Source: Microcystis aeruginosa W13-11 (GTDB taxonomy: Bacteria; Cyanobacteriota; Cyanobacteriia; Cyanobacteriales; Microcystaceae). From it: 8,002 nucleotides of DNA. A model generated the notes under the pieces. The model ran no database searches. It was not told the DNA's origin and saw nothing but the letters and a program-made list of their open reading frames with translations. The stretch lies in assembly GCA_009995705.1 (NCBI GenBank), contig JAADBR010000184.1:1-8002 (forward strand). The letters run 5' to 3'. Below, one piece after another: positions 1 through 7,449 of this stretch (the stretch's first letter is position 1; each line of letters starts with the position of its first letter). The position numbers were made by a program, and so were the translations under genes.

Positions 1-1511
<1,511 letters not shown>

Positions 1512-1533
1512 TTTCTGTTAGTTCGATGGCAGC

Positions 1534-1563
1534 GGCTCCCGTCTAGTTGGCGGGAGCCTTTTT
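1534..1563 (+). terminator. Rho-independent terminator after psbC
   Basis: A perfect 8-bp GC-rich stem (GGCTCCCG 1534-1541, CGGGAGCC 1551-1558) with a 9-base loop is followed by five T residues (1559-1563). It lies 22 bases after the psbC stop and should end the psbDC transcript. Confidence 0.9.
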
Positions 1564-1582
1564 GTTGTTAATTTGCATGAGT

Positions 1583-1615
1583 AGAAAACGGGTTTCTCCC
1601 AGAAACCCGTTTTCT
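1583..1615. terminator. Perfect 15-bp hairpin between convergent genes, probable terminator
   Basis: AGAAAACGGGTTTCT (1583-1597) and its exact reverse complement (1601-1615) enclose a 3-base loop. The hairpin ends 5 bases before the stop codon of the minus-strand cobD-like gene, so it most likely terminates the hup-cobD transcript. The T-rich arm ends make it able to work from both sides as a backup for psbC. The direction of use is inferred from position. Confidence 0.7.
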
Positions 1616-1620
1616 GTGCG

Positions 1621-2688
1621 TTACTCAACGGATTTAGAATCAGACGCGGCTAAAATACTCTCTAAAGCCGATAATAATCGTTGATTTTCTGCCGGTAAAC
1701 GGACAGCGACCCGAAAATAATTGCTGCCCAATTCGGGGAAACTGAGACAATCGCGGATGAAAATTCGATGATATTTTAATAAAGCTTCCTGTAGGGGTAA
1801 ACAGGAAGATTGAGATTGTACTAAGAGGAAGTTAGCGGCACTGGTTTGGGGCTGTAATTGCGGAAAATTAGCTAATCCCTGCCATAAATCCTCGCGGGCT
1901 GCCGTTAACCAATCCCAAGTTTGTTGTTGAAAATCCCTATCTTTAATTGCTGCAATAGCAGCAACCACAGCCAAGTTATTCACCGACCAAGGATCGCGCC
2001 ATCTTTGCCATTGTAACAGGCGATCGGGATGGGCGAGGACATATCCTAGACGTAAACCGGGGAGACTGTAAAATTTAGTTAGGGAACGCAAAATCACCAG
2101 ATTGGGATATTCTGGCAACAGAGATATTAAACTCTGCTGTTGTGGCGGGGGTAAAAAATCCATAAAAGCTTCATCCACTACCACCAAACCAAATTGCGAT
2201 AGATAGGGACGAATGGCCGCCACCGTCCAGAGTTTCCCTGTGGGATTATGGGGATTATTAAGTAATAAGCCTTGTTTTTCGGGATTAACCGGCTTTAAAC
2301 TGGTTAAATCTAGGGAATGTTGGCAGATTTTCCCGCCAAAACTTTTTAAAGCCCGTTCGTAATCATTAAAAGCGGGTGTTAGTACATAAACACTATCAAA
2401 TGAGGCCAATTCCCGACCGGCCCAGGTTAATAACTCAGCCGCACCATTGCCTGGGAGAATCCAATCTGCTCCGATATTGTGCCATTGACCGAGGGCAGAA
2501 CGCAACTGCCAATACGCTGGGTCAGGATAACGAGTCAGACCGGTTAAATGGCTTTTAATAGCGGTTAGGGCGCTTTCCGGCGGACCGAGGGGGTTGATAC
2601 TGGCAGAAAAATCGAGAATAGAGGAAACCGGACAGCCAGCAATGGCGGCCGCCCAGTCAAGATTACCACCATGTTTAGGTCTAGGCAA
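1621..2688 (-). CDS. cobD: Threonine-phosphate decarboxylase, CobD-like PLP enzyme
   Basis: This 355-residue protein belongs to the fold-type I aminotransferase group and reads like CobD (L-threonine-O-3-phosphate decarboxylase). That enzyme makes (R)-1-amino-2-propanol phosphate for the nucleotide loop of cobamides in the cytoplasm. Features typical of CobD are the N-terminal HGGN (residues 6-9), LDFSASINPLG (25-35) and RYPDPAY (53-59). The PLP-site motifs are NNPHNPTG (144-151), VVVDEAFMDF (169-178) with Asp172, and SLTKFYSLPGLRLGY (202-216), where Lys205 is the Schiff-base lysine; a C-terminal Arg326 sits in FRVAVR. The close relative HisC (histidinol-phosphate aminotransferase) is the main alternative, but HGGN and the SLTKFY context favour CobD. 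The start must be TTG at 2688: an in-frame TGA lies eight codons upstream and the next methionine is residue 176. No clear ribosome binding site is visible. It lies 31 bases after the HU-type gene on the same strand and is probably co-transcribed with it. Confidence 0.85.
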   Translation of the reverse strand: MPRPKHGGNLDWAAAIAGCPVSSILDFSASINPLGPPESALTAIKSHLTGLTRYPDPAYWQLRSALGQWHNIGADWILPGNGAAELLTWAGRELASFDSVYVLTPAFNDYERALKSFGGKICQHSLDLTSLKPVNPEKQGLLLNNPHNPTGKLWTVAAIRPYLSQFGLVVVDEAFMDFLPPPQQQSLISLLPEYPNLVILRSLTKFYSLPGLRLGYVLAHPDRLLQWQRWRDPWSVNNLAVVAAIAAIKDRDFQQQTWDWLTAAREDLWQGLANFPQLQPQTSAANFLLVQSQSSCLPLQEALLKYHRIFIRDCLSFPELGSNYFRVAVRLPAENQRLLSALESILAASDSKSVE

Positions 2689-2719
2689 AAGACTTACAGC
2701 GAACGAAACTCAACAGTAA

Positions 2720-3004
2720 TTATTCCTTATCCGGGGCCACTCTGTCTTTAAACAGTTTACCCGCCGAGAAAGCCGGGACGCGAGTGGCTGGAATCTCCAT
2801 CTTATCGCCGGTTTTCGGGTTGCGTCCTTCCCGGGCCTGACGTTCCCGGGCCTCGAAGGAACCGAATCCTACTAGGGTTACTTTGTCCCCCTCAGAAACC
2901 GCATCGATAATGGTTTCGATGGCAGCAGTGAGAACAGCATCTGCTTGTTTTTTGGTCACAGAGGCTTTGAGAGCGATTTGATCGATTAATTCACCTTTAT
3001 TCAT
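2720..3004 (-). CDS. hup: HU family DNA-binding protein
   Basis: This is a 94-residue nucleoid-associated protein of the HU/IHF family, a small basic dimer that binds and bends DNA without strong sequence preference. The helical dimerisation part is at the N terminus (MNKGELIDQIALKASVTKKQ), followed by GFGSFE (46-51) at the start of the DNA-embracing sheet. The beta-arm carries RNPKTG (61-66), whose Pro63 is the residue that intercalates between base pairs in the family. The C-terminal PAFSAGKLFKDRV is the usual end helix. The length is normal. The start ATG at 3004 has a good ribosome binding site. The cobD-like gene follows 31 bases downstream on the same strand. Confidence 0.96.
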   Translation of the reverse strand: MNKGELIDQIALKASVTKKQADAVLTAAIETIIDAVSEGDKVTLVGFGSFEARERQAREGRNPKTGDKMEIPATRVPAFSAGKLFKDRVAPDKE

Positions 3005-3011
3005 GCGCTAA

Positions 3012-3017
3012 CTCCTT
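3012..3017 (-). promoter_or_regulatory. Ribosome binding site of the HU gene
   Basis: On the minus strand AAGGAG stands 7 bases before the ATG at 3004, within an A-rich leader. It confirms the chosen HU start. Confidence 0.8.
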
Positions 3018-3552
3018 TTTTTGCGGTTTTTCTGAGTTTAGGGTGGTTGTCAGTAGTTTATTATGGTTCCCCTGTTGAGGACTCGCCAGGATCGAGATCA
3101 CTAAATAATGCCTCAAATCCTCATTGGCTATATATTCCACTGCATTATTCTAAGCGGGAATTGTCTCGATCGGAATCGCTGAAACCTTTAATTTATCTAG
3201 ATTCCCCCCCAATTCCCCGACAAGGGGAGAGACAAAAGGGAATAAGCGAGAGATTTACAGCGATATAAGCTAATAAAAAGAGATTAGCGAGCTAAATTGC
3301 CGATAAATGTTCTCTAAAAGCGATAGGCATCCTAACTTCCCAAAAATCGTTCATCGGTTCTCTCCAAGATTTTTGACTAATTTTGCCCCAAAAACGTTAA
3401 AAAAGTTTACCAAAGCAATTTCTGCCCAAAAATTCAGGTTCGGGCCCAGGAGATATTCGCTAGAATTGGAACTTATGATCGTTAAAAATATTCAAAAAAG
3501 CAGGATTTAACTGGAAAGTTTGCTATCATTATCTATTCAGCGACAAACTCGC
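3018..3552. other. Intergenic region between divergent genes, no convincing gene
   Basis: This stretch lies between the HU gene (minus) and the DUF4168 gene (plus), so it must hold the promoters of both. No consensus -35/-10 pair stands out. TATGAT at 3474-3479 is the best -10-like hexamer for the plus-strand gene, but it lacks a good -35. Two open frames on the plus strand (from a TTG at 3047 and from an ATG at 3307) have unremarkable sequences with no recognisable domain and no ribosome binding site, so I do not call them. A run of seven C residues lies near 3205. The region is AT-rich with no clear terminator or RNA structure. Confidence 0.5.
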
Positions 3553-4038
3553 ATGGTGATTTACTGCTATCCCCTAGCCGATCTAGGTCAAAGCTTAAGA
3601 CGTTCTTTTATCGTGACTTTTTTGGCAGTAATCGCCATTCTTGGCGGTGTGATTCCCGAATTTTCTTGGACGACGGCGGTAGTTAGTTTTCAGTCTTCCG
3701 CTTATACTCAAGATTTTACGGCTGACCAAATTAAACGTTATGCGACCGCAGTTTTGTTGATCGAAACCCAAAGAAAACAAGCTTATCAGGCAATTTCGCA
3801 AATTTTAGGCAAAATTCCCCCAGTAATCACCTGTAACCAACGGGAAAGCTTTAATAATCTTCCCGCTGATGCCCAAAGAATTGCCGTCGATTATTGTAAT
3901 AACTCAAAAAAGATTGTCCAAGATAGTGGCCTGAATGCGACTGAATTTAACGCCATTACTAATCGGGTTCGTACCGATGATAACTTGAGACGACGGGTGC
4001 AAAATGAGATGATTCGTCTGCAACGGGAGAATAAATAG
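3553..4038 (+). CDS. Exported DUF4168 domain protein
   Basis: From ATG 3553 the product has 161 residues. The N terminus looks like a Sec signal: a basic LRRS (residues 14-18), then the hydrophobic FIVTFLAVIAILGGVI, with a possible cleavage near SSA-YT (residue 50). The mature part matches the cyanobacterial DUF4168 pattern: FTADQIKRYATAVLLIETQR, then AYQAISQILGKIPP, then IAVDYCNNSKKIVQDSGLNATEFN, and a charged helical end with IRLQ. Cys94 and Cys115 are well placed for a disulfide after export. The family's function is not established, so periplasmic or envelope location is an inference. The frame is also open back to a TTG at 3520, which would add 11 residues; ATG was preferred because it starts just before the signal, but neither start has a strong ribosome binding site. 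The gene stands alone, 76 bases before ureE. Confidence 0.8.
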   Translation: MVIYCYPLADLGQSLRRSFIVTFLAVIAILGGVIPEFSWTTAVVSFQSSAYTQDFTADQIKRYATAVLLIETQRKQAYQAISQILGKIPPVITCNQRESFNNLPADAQRIAVDYCNNSKKIVQDSGLNATEFNAITNRVRTDDNLRRRVQNEMIRLQRENK

Positions 4039-4079
4039 AAAAAGTTCCTCAGTTTTTCGGGTCAAGTTGGAGTCAGGGC

Positions 4080-4085
4080 TACAAT
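4080..4085 (+). promoter_or_regulatory. Possible -10 element of the ureE promoter
   Basis: TACAAT lies 29 bases before the ureE ATG, in the gap after the DUF4168 gene. No good -35 hexamer is at the usual distance (TTGGAG at 4067 is too close), so this is only a weak candidate. It would let ureE be transcribed on its own. Confidence 0.25.
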
Positions 4086-4114
4086 AAGAATGTTTTTTCC
4101 CATTGACCACTATC

Positions 4115-4591
4115 ATGTTAACTTTTACCGAGCGCTTACCCCCCCGTCATACTGCTAGTCCACCTCCCCCAGAAACGGTGGTTTTTAGCCTCCTACTTAC
4201 GGCCGAAGAACGCACCCGCAGCCGTTATCGTCTCGACAGTCCCGAAGGTTTTTCCCTCTGTTTTCGTTTACCTCGCGGCACCATTCTACAGGATCGCGAT
4301 TTCCTGCGGGGGGAAAACGGCGAAATTATTCAAATTATTGCTAAACCCGAACCAGTTGTCACTATTACCGCCCCTTCAACCGATTTACTCCTCAAAGCGG
4401 CCTATCACCTCGGTAATCGTCATGTAGCCCTGGAAATTAACCCCGATTACCTGCGTCTGGCCCCCGATTCTGTCCTACAAGCAATGTTAGAAGGTTTGGG
4501 ATTAACAGTAACTGAAGAAATCGCCCCCTTTAACCCCGAAATCGGCGCTTATCAGCATTATCATGACTTGGAAGAGGCAAAAAAGGGATAG
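4115..4591 (+). CDS. ureE: Urease accessory protein UreE (nickel metallochaperone)
   Basis: The 158-residue product matches UreE, the cytoplasmic homodimer that delivers Ni2+ to the UreFGH-apourease complex during activation of urease. The N-terminal MLTFTERLPP and the Arg-rich RSRYRLDSPEG (36-46) plus FRLPRGTILQDRDFL (50-64) form the peptide-binding domain. The C-terminal metal-binding domain carries YHLGNRHVALEI (97-108), where His98 corresponds to the essential interface nickel ligand (His96 in Klebsiella). It ends in FNPEIGAYQHYHD. The long histidine-rich tail of the Klebsiella protein is absent, with only His148 and His150 near the end, as is common in many UreE proteins. The ATG at 4115 is preferred over an in-frame TTG four codons earlier because family members begin at this methionine. 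No other urease gene is in the window; urease genes are often dispersed in cyanobacteria, so this is not odd. Confidence 0.93.
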   Translation: MLTFTERLPPRHTASPPPPETVVFSLLLTAEERTRSRYRLDSPEGFSLCFRLPRGTILQDRDFLRGENGEIIQIIAKPEPVVTITAPSTDLLLKAAYHLGNRHVALEINPDYLRLAPDSVLQAMLEGLGLTVTEEIAPFNPEIGAYQHYHDLEEAKKG

Positions 4592-5075
4592 TTAGCTAAT
4601 CTTGCCCAATGCCCTTTCTGATTTAGAGTAAGCAAAAATCAAACTCGGTTTCGACTTACCTCTTTTCCTACCATAAATTGTAGTTTTTGGGCATTATCTT
4701 AGCAAAATTTAACTGACAAGAAAACAGTAACTTTTTAACAGCCTCTACGGGATATTTTCTTAATCAAGAGGCTCTCATTCTGCTAGTTTCTAGAATTTTA
4801 ATCGGCCTCGGTGAATTGATTAATCATCAAAGTAAAGATCGAACTACGAGGAATGAATAACCATGATACTTTCAGAACTAGCACCAACGGCTGTAACCCT
4901 TATCCTGTCTGATTTATCCACACACCAACTGAGGTTAAAAAATCCCCTGCTCAAAACAATGATCTAATCTATTTTTGTGAACTAGATTCTAGTAACAAAC
5001 TGAATCATTGAATCGTAAGGAGTTTATACAACTCTCGACGGACGAATTTATCTTAGTCGAAAATGTTAGGATTTT
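4592..5075. other. Gene-poor intergenic region with possible ORF scraps
   Basis: This AT-rich gap lies between ureE and the converging Uma2 gene. It has no RNA gene or intrinsic terminator that I can support. A plus-strand frame open from 4717 to the TAA at 4858-4860 encodes a partly hydrophobic stretch (EALILLVSRILIGLGELI) without a start codon, which could be the tail of a lost membrane protein. An ATG at 4863 opens 34 codons to TAA 4965-4967; AGGA lies about ten bases before it, but the peptide resembles nothing I know. Short inverted repeats (AATGCCC 4607 with GGGCATT 4690; ACTAGA-T-TCTAGT 4981-4993) are too weak to name. The region may be a remnant of decayed DNA. Confidence 0.45.
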
Positions 5076-5723
5076 TCAACTATTATCTATATTTTCCGTC
5101 AGCCAATTTTTAAAGTTTCTGATGGCTTCACTTCTCCCCACTTGTTGACTTTGTTTAACAAATTGATTAATTAATTCAATAATCGGGATCTGAGGAAAAT
5201 TGGGACTGCTTAAAGACTCAATATATTCTCCTTCTTGTAATAAATTAATCTGTAGGCCACTTTGAGTATAACGCCACAGTTCGGGAACACCTAACTGTCG
5301 ATAATTATCTAGATAGGTACGGGAAGTAATATCAATTTCTAGGACTAAATCGGGGGGGGGATCACTTTCTAAATTAAGTCTATTTTTGCCAATAACGGCT
5401 TGATGGTTTTTAATATAAAAACAGGCATCGGGTTCAACCGCTTGATTCATCCGCTCGTTTTTAAATGTTGTTGATCCTAACGGTTCAAAATCAATATTGA
5501 GTGCTTCTAACAAAAACTGAACCATATAACTAATGATTTCTTTATTTTTTTCATGTTCGGGTAAAGGTACCATAATTTCTAATATTCCGTTACTGTAGGA
5601 TAACCGAGAAGCACGACTTTCTCCTAATTCTGATAGTATTGTCTCAAATTTTTGCCAGTTAAGCTCTTTTAAAAGTAACTGTTGACCGGGGTTGACGATA
5701 ATTTGTTCTAAGGCTAATTGCAT
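5076..5723 (-). CDS. Uma2 family protein (DUF820, PD-(D/E)XK nuclease-like)
   Basis: This 215-residue protein belongs to the Uma2/DUF820 family, which is greatly expanded in cyanobacteria and predicted to have the restriction-endonuclease-like fold. The sequence shows the expected order: an N-terminal LNWQKFETILSELGESRASRLSYSNGILEIM (strand-rich), PLPEHEKNKEIIS (53-65), then AVEPDACFYI (95-104) with Asp99, and PPPDLVLEIDITS (122-134) with Asp125 and Glu129. These acidic residues fit the catalytic positions. LDNYRQLGVPELWRY (138-152) is the typical family signature near the end. Actual nuclease activity and substrates are not established for most members. The length is normal and no lesion is seen. 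The three prolines 122-124 are encoded by an uninterrupted run of nine C (5352-5360 as G on the plus strand). The start ATG has no strong ribosome binding site, and the gene seems to stand alone. Confidence 0.9.
   Translation of the reverse strand: MQLALEQIIVNPGQQLLLKELNWQKFETILSELGESRASRLSYSNGILEIMVPLPEHEKNKEIISYMVQFLLEALNIDFEPLGSTTFKNERMNQAVEPDACFYIKNHQAVIGKNRLNLESDPPPDLVLEIDITSRTYLDNYRQLGVPELWRYTQSGLQINLLQEGEYIESLSSPNFPQIPIIELINQFVKQSQQVGRSEAIRNFKNWLTENIDNS
5352..5360. repeat. 9-base homopolymer (poly-G/poly-C) inside the Uma2 gene
   Basis: Nine consecutive G on the plus strand, read as CCC CCC CCC (three Pro) in the gene. A change of one base would shift the frame before the Asp125/Glu129 site. 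Confidence 0.9.
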
Positions 5724-6217
5724 GGCTTTAGCTGAAAATGTTGATTTCTTAGTTTAATTATACCCTTACTCATAGGATTTCAACAAAAATTAAGCCTATT
5801 TGTAATATTATGCCAGTTTTATTAAAGTGTTATTTCGTCGAGTAATAATTTTGGCATCAACCCCTTCAGATGAATCTAAATGTTCAGATTCTACAAGAGA
5901 TTTAATAAAATTAGAAACTTGAGGGTTTAATTCTCCTTGATGGGTTGAAGATAAGCTCGTCATTAAAGCATCATACCATAACCCATTTTCGGCATAGCGT
6001 TCTGCTTGTTCAGTTTTTTGAATTGGCGGTTGACTTAAATGAATGGGTATTTCAACCACTCGGAATTCTGCTCGTTGAATCATCTAAACGTCAGGACTTT
6101 GACGAATAGCGACTTGCCATAAATACTTTTTACCCACTTCTAAAGGGGTTTGATTGCTGGGAAAAGAAAAGTTATGAATTTCTCCTTTTTGTTGAAATCT
6201 TAACGTTTCTCCCCTTT

Positions 6218-6225
6218 GTTTAATT
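6218..6225. repeat. Target site duplication, left copy
   Basis: GTTTAATT directly abuts the left terminal inverted repeat and is identical to the sequence abutting the right one. Confidence 0.85.
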
Positions 6226-6348
6226 GTAAGGATTCAGGTCATACAAAAAGCAGTCAACCCCTTGCTGTGTAAGCATTTAGGGGAATTATGGACAAATGCT
6301 CATTCTCATTAAGAAACGCTGAAAGCCTTAATTTTCCTGAATCCTTAC
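6226..6348. mobile_element. 123-bp MITE-like element
   Basis: GTAAGGATTCAGG at 6226-6238 is the exact reverse complement of CCTGAATCCTTAC at 6336-6348. The element is flanked by an 8-bp direct repeat, GTTTAATT (6218-6225 and 6349-6356), a clear target site duplication. The 123 bp hold no ORF of note but include a small inner inverted repeat (AGCATTT 6272-6278, AAATGCT 6294-6300). Removing it restores the DUF928 reading frame, which independently proves insertion. It must have been moved by a transposase in trans; I cannot name the parent IS family from sequence alone. Confidence 0.88.
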
Positions 6349-6356
6349 GTTTAATT
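6349..6356. repeat. Target site duplication, right copy
   Basis: GTTTAATT directly follows the right terminal inverted repeat and is the partner of the copy at 6218-6225. Confidence 0.85.
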
Positions 6357-6549
6357 TTTCCTTACTCATTAAATTCAAATAAGCGAAAATCTACCTCATA
6401 ATCCGTATTTTGATTACCCACTATGCAGACAAAAGAAGGGGTAACAGATACCGTTTGACTGACATAAACTTGCGATGCAATAATCGTTAAAGGGTAATCC
6501 TCTTCGGTTAAATTAGAGCCTGTCCTTACTCCCATTGATTTAGAATGAT

Positions 6550-7449
6550 GGCTCTTCCGAACTTGTCGTGTCAAATCAAAGAAAAAACAAACAATTATTG
6601 CTGACCAATAAAACCAATAATTTATCTTTAAAAGCTCACTATGCTGGCAATACAGCAATTTATTGGTTAAAATATAGACAGCCAAGACCAGCAATTTTAG
6701 ACACAAGCTATACTCATGCCATCAAATCCATAATTAAAGTTAATGACCGAGCTACTTCACCTAGAAGGAGTTGTCTTTACCAATTATCAAATTATTACCG
6801 ATATAGGAATTGTTTTACATTTAGAAAATATGTCAAGAGAAAGCCAGTGCATTCATTGTGGAAGTAAAACGGAAAAACTTCATCAAAACAATGAGTTAAC
6901 AATCTGAGATTTACCCTTTGGAGAACAGGCATTATTTCGGAGAATCAATCGTCGTCAGATGAGCTGCGAGAAATGTGGAAAAAAATTCACAGAAGAACTA
7001 AATTATTTGCCGAAGAAGAGAACCTACACAGACAGATTTAGAAAAAAAATAGTGGCCGAAGTCCTGAATAGTGATCTCAAAAATACGGCAGAAAGAAATG
7101 GAGTAAGCGAACAAGAAATAGAAACGATGCTCAAAGACTTGGGAGAAGACTTAATAACTGCAAAACCTCAAGGTCTAAAAAAACTAGGAATAGATGAAAT
7201 AGCCATGATAAAGGGAAAAGGAAATTACTATGCTGTGTTAGTAAATATAGACACAGGAAAAATTGTAGGCTTAGGGGAAAAAAGAAGAGAAGAAGCATTA
7301 ACAGAATATCTGAAACTCTGGGAAGAAGAGGTTTTGAGCCAAATAGAGGAAGTAAGTATAGGACTGTGGATAGGGTATAAAAATGTGGCAGAAAAACTAA
7401 TGCCTCAAGCTCAAATAGTAGGAGATAGATTTCAGGTAATGAAACAAGA
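6550..7449 (+). mobile_element. Left part of an ISL3-family insertion sequence
   Basis: The element seems to begin at GGCTCTTCCGAACTTGTCGT (from 6550), which resembles the GGCTCTT-type termini of ISL3 elements and marks the point where DUF928 homology stops. A leader of about 190 bp precedes the transposase gene. The right half is missing: homology to the transposase ends near 7447-7450 and a different gene fragment follows. No right inverted repeat or 8-bp target duplication can be seen. The left boundary is inferred from the motif and from the end of the flanking pseudogene. Confidence 0.65.
6743..7449 (+). pseudogene. ISL3 family transposase, stop-interrupted and C-terminally truncated
   Basis: Starting at ATG 6743 (in-frame TAA twelve bases upstream) the frame reads MTELLHLEGVVFTNYQII and then a zinc-ribbon half, CIHCG (Cys36, Cys39). 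At codon 55 there is a TGA (6905-6907) in TI-stop-DLPFGEQ, where relatives usually have Arg or Trp; a CGA to TGA change would explain it. The frame then resumes with the second pair CEKCG (Cys75, Cys78), a helix-turn-helix-like region (LKNTAERNGVSEQEIETMLK), and the DDE-domain starts LGIDEIA (first Asp, codon 151) and VGDRFQVM (second Asp, codon 228). Family members are about 400 residues; here homology ends after MKQ, so the last catalytic Glu is lost. An uninterrupted frame from ATG 6959 to 7573 exists but is a chimera with the next gene fragment. The element cannot transpose on its own. Confidence 0.85.

Larger units (their letters stand above)
5808..6549 (-). pseudogene. DUF928 domain protein, disrupted and 5'-truncated
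   Basis: Minus-strand sequence on both sides of a small inserted element matches the cyanobacterial DUF928 family. The upstream part reads GVRTGSNLTEED, YPLTIIASQVYVSQTVSVTP and SFVCIVGNQNTDYEVDFRL; the downstream part reads FSFPSNQTPLEVGKKYLWQV, then MIQRAEF and AERYAENGLWYDALM, in the order expected for the family. Removing 131 bases (the 123-bp element plus one 8-bp duplication) joins both parts in one frame. Two in-frame stops remain, TAA at 6362-6364 and TAG at 6084-6086, and a few residues seem missing before MIQR. The 5' end with the signal peptide is gone, cut by the ISL3 end at 6550. An intact-looking 91-codon frame from the ATG at 6083 covers only the C-terminal part. DUF928 has no proven function; members often lie beside CHAT and haemagglutinin-type genes in cyanobacteria. 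The family call is by recall of its conserved pattern. Confidence 0.72.

Noticed and set aside
3047..3268. Plus-strand open frame of 73 codons upstream of the HU gene
   Set aside because: It begins at TTG, has no ribosome binding site, and its residues show no domain or membrane pattern; it lies where the HU promoter should be.
3307..3510. Plus-strand ATG frame of 67 codons
   Set aside because: It is Lys/Phe-rich as expected from AT-rich noncoding DNA, with no recognisable motif and no ribosome binding site.
4080..4114. A NtcA-controlled promoter for ureE
   Set aside because: I looked for GTA-N8-TAC with a -10 box about 22 bases downstream before ureE and did not find a convincing match.
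6218..6356. CRISPR or tandem repeat interpretation of the repeated motifs near the MITE
   Set aside because: There is a single inverted pair and a single direct pair, as in a transposed element, with no repeat-spacer periodicity. No CRISPR array is seen elsewhere in the window.
6362..6706. Minus-strand frame of 114 codons presented as one gene
   Set aside because: Its first half is the antisense of the ISL3 left end; only the second half is DUF928-like, so it is a chance fusion and is covered by the pseudogene.
6568..6867. Plus-strand frame of 99 codons over the ISL3 leader
   Set aside because: It overlaps the start of the transposase in another frame and shows no family resemblance.
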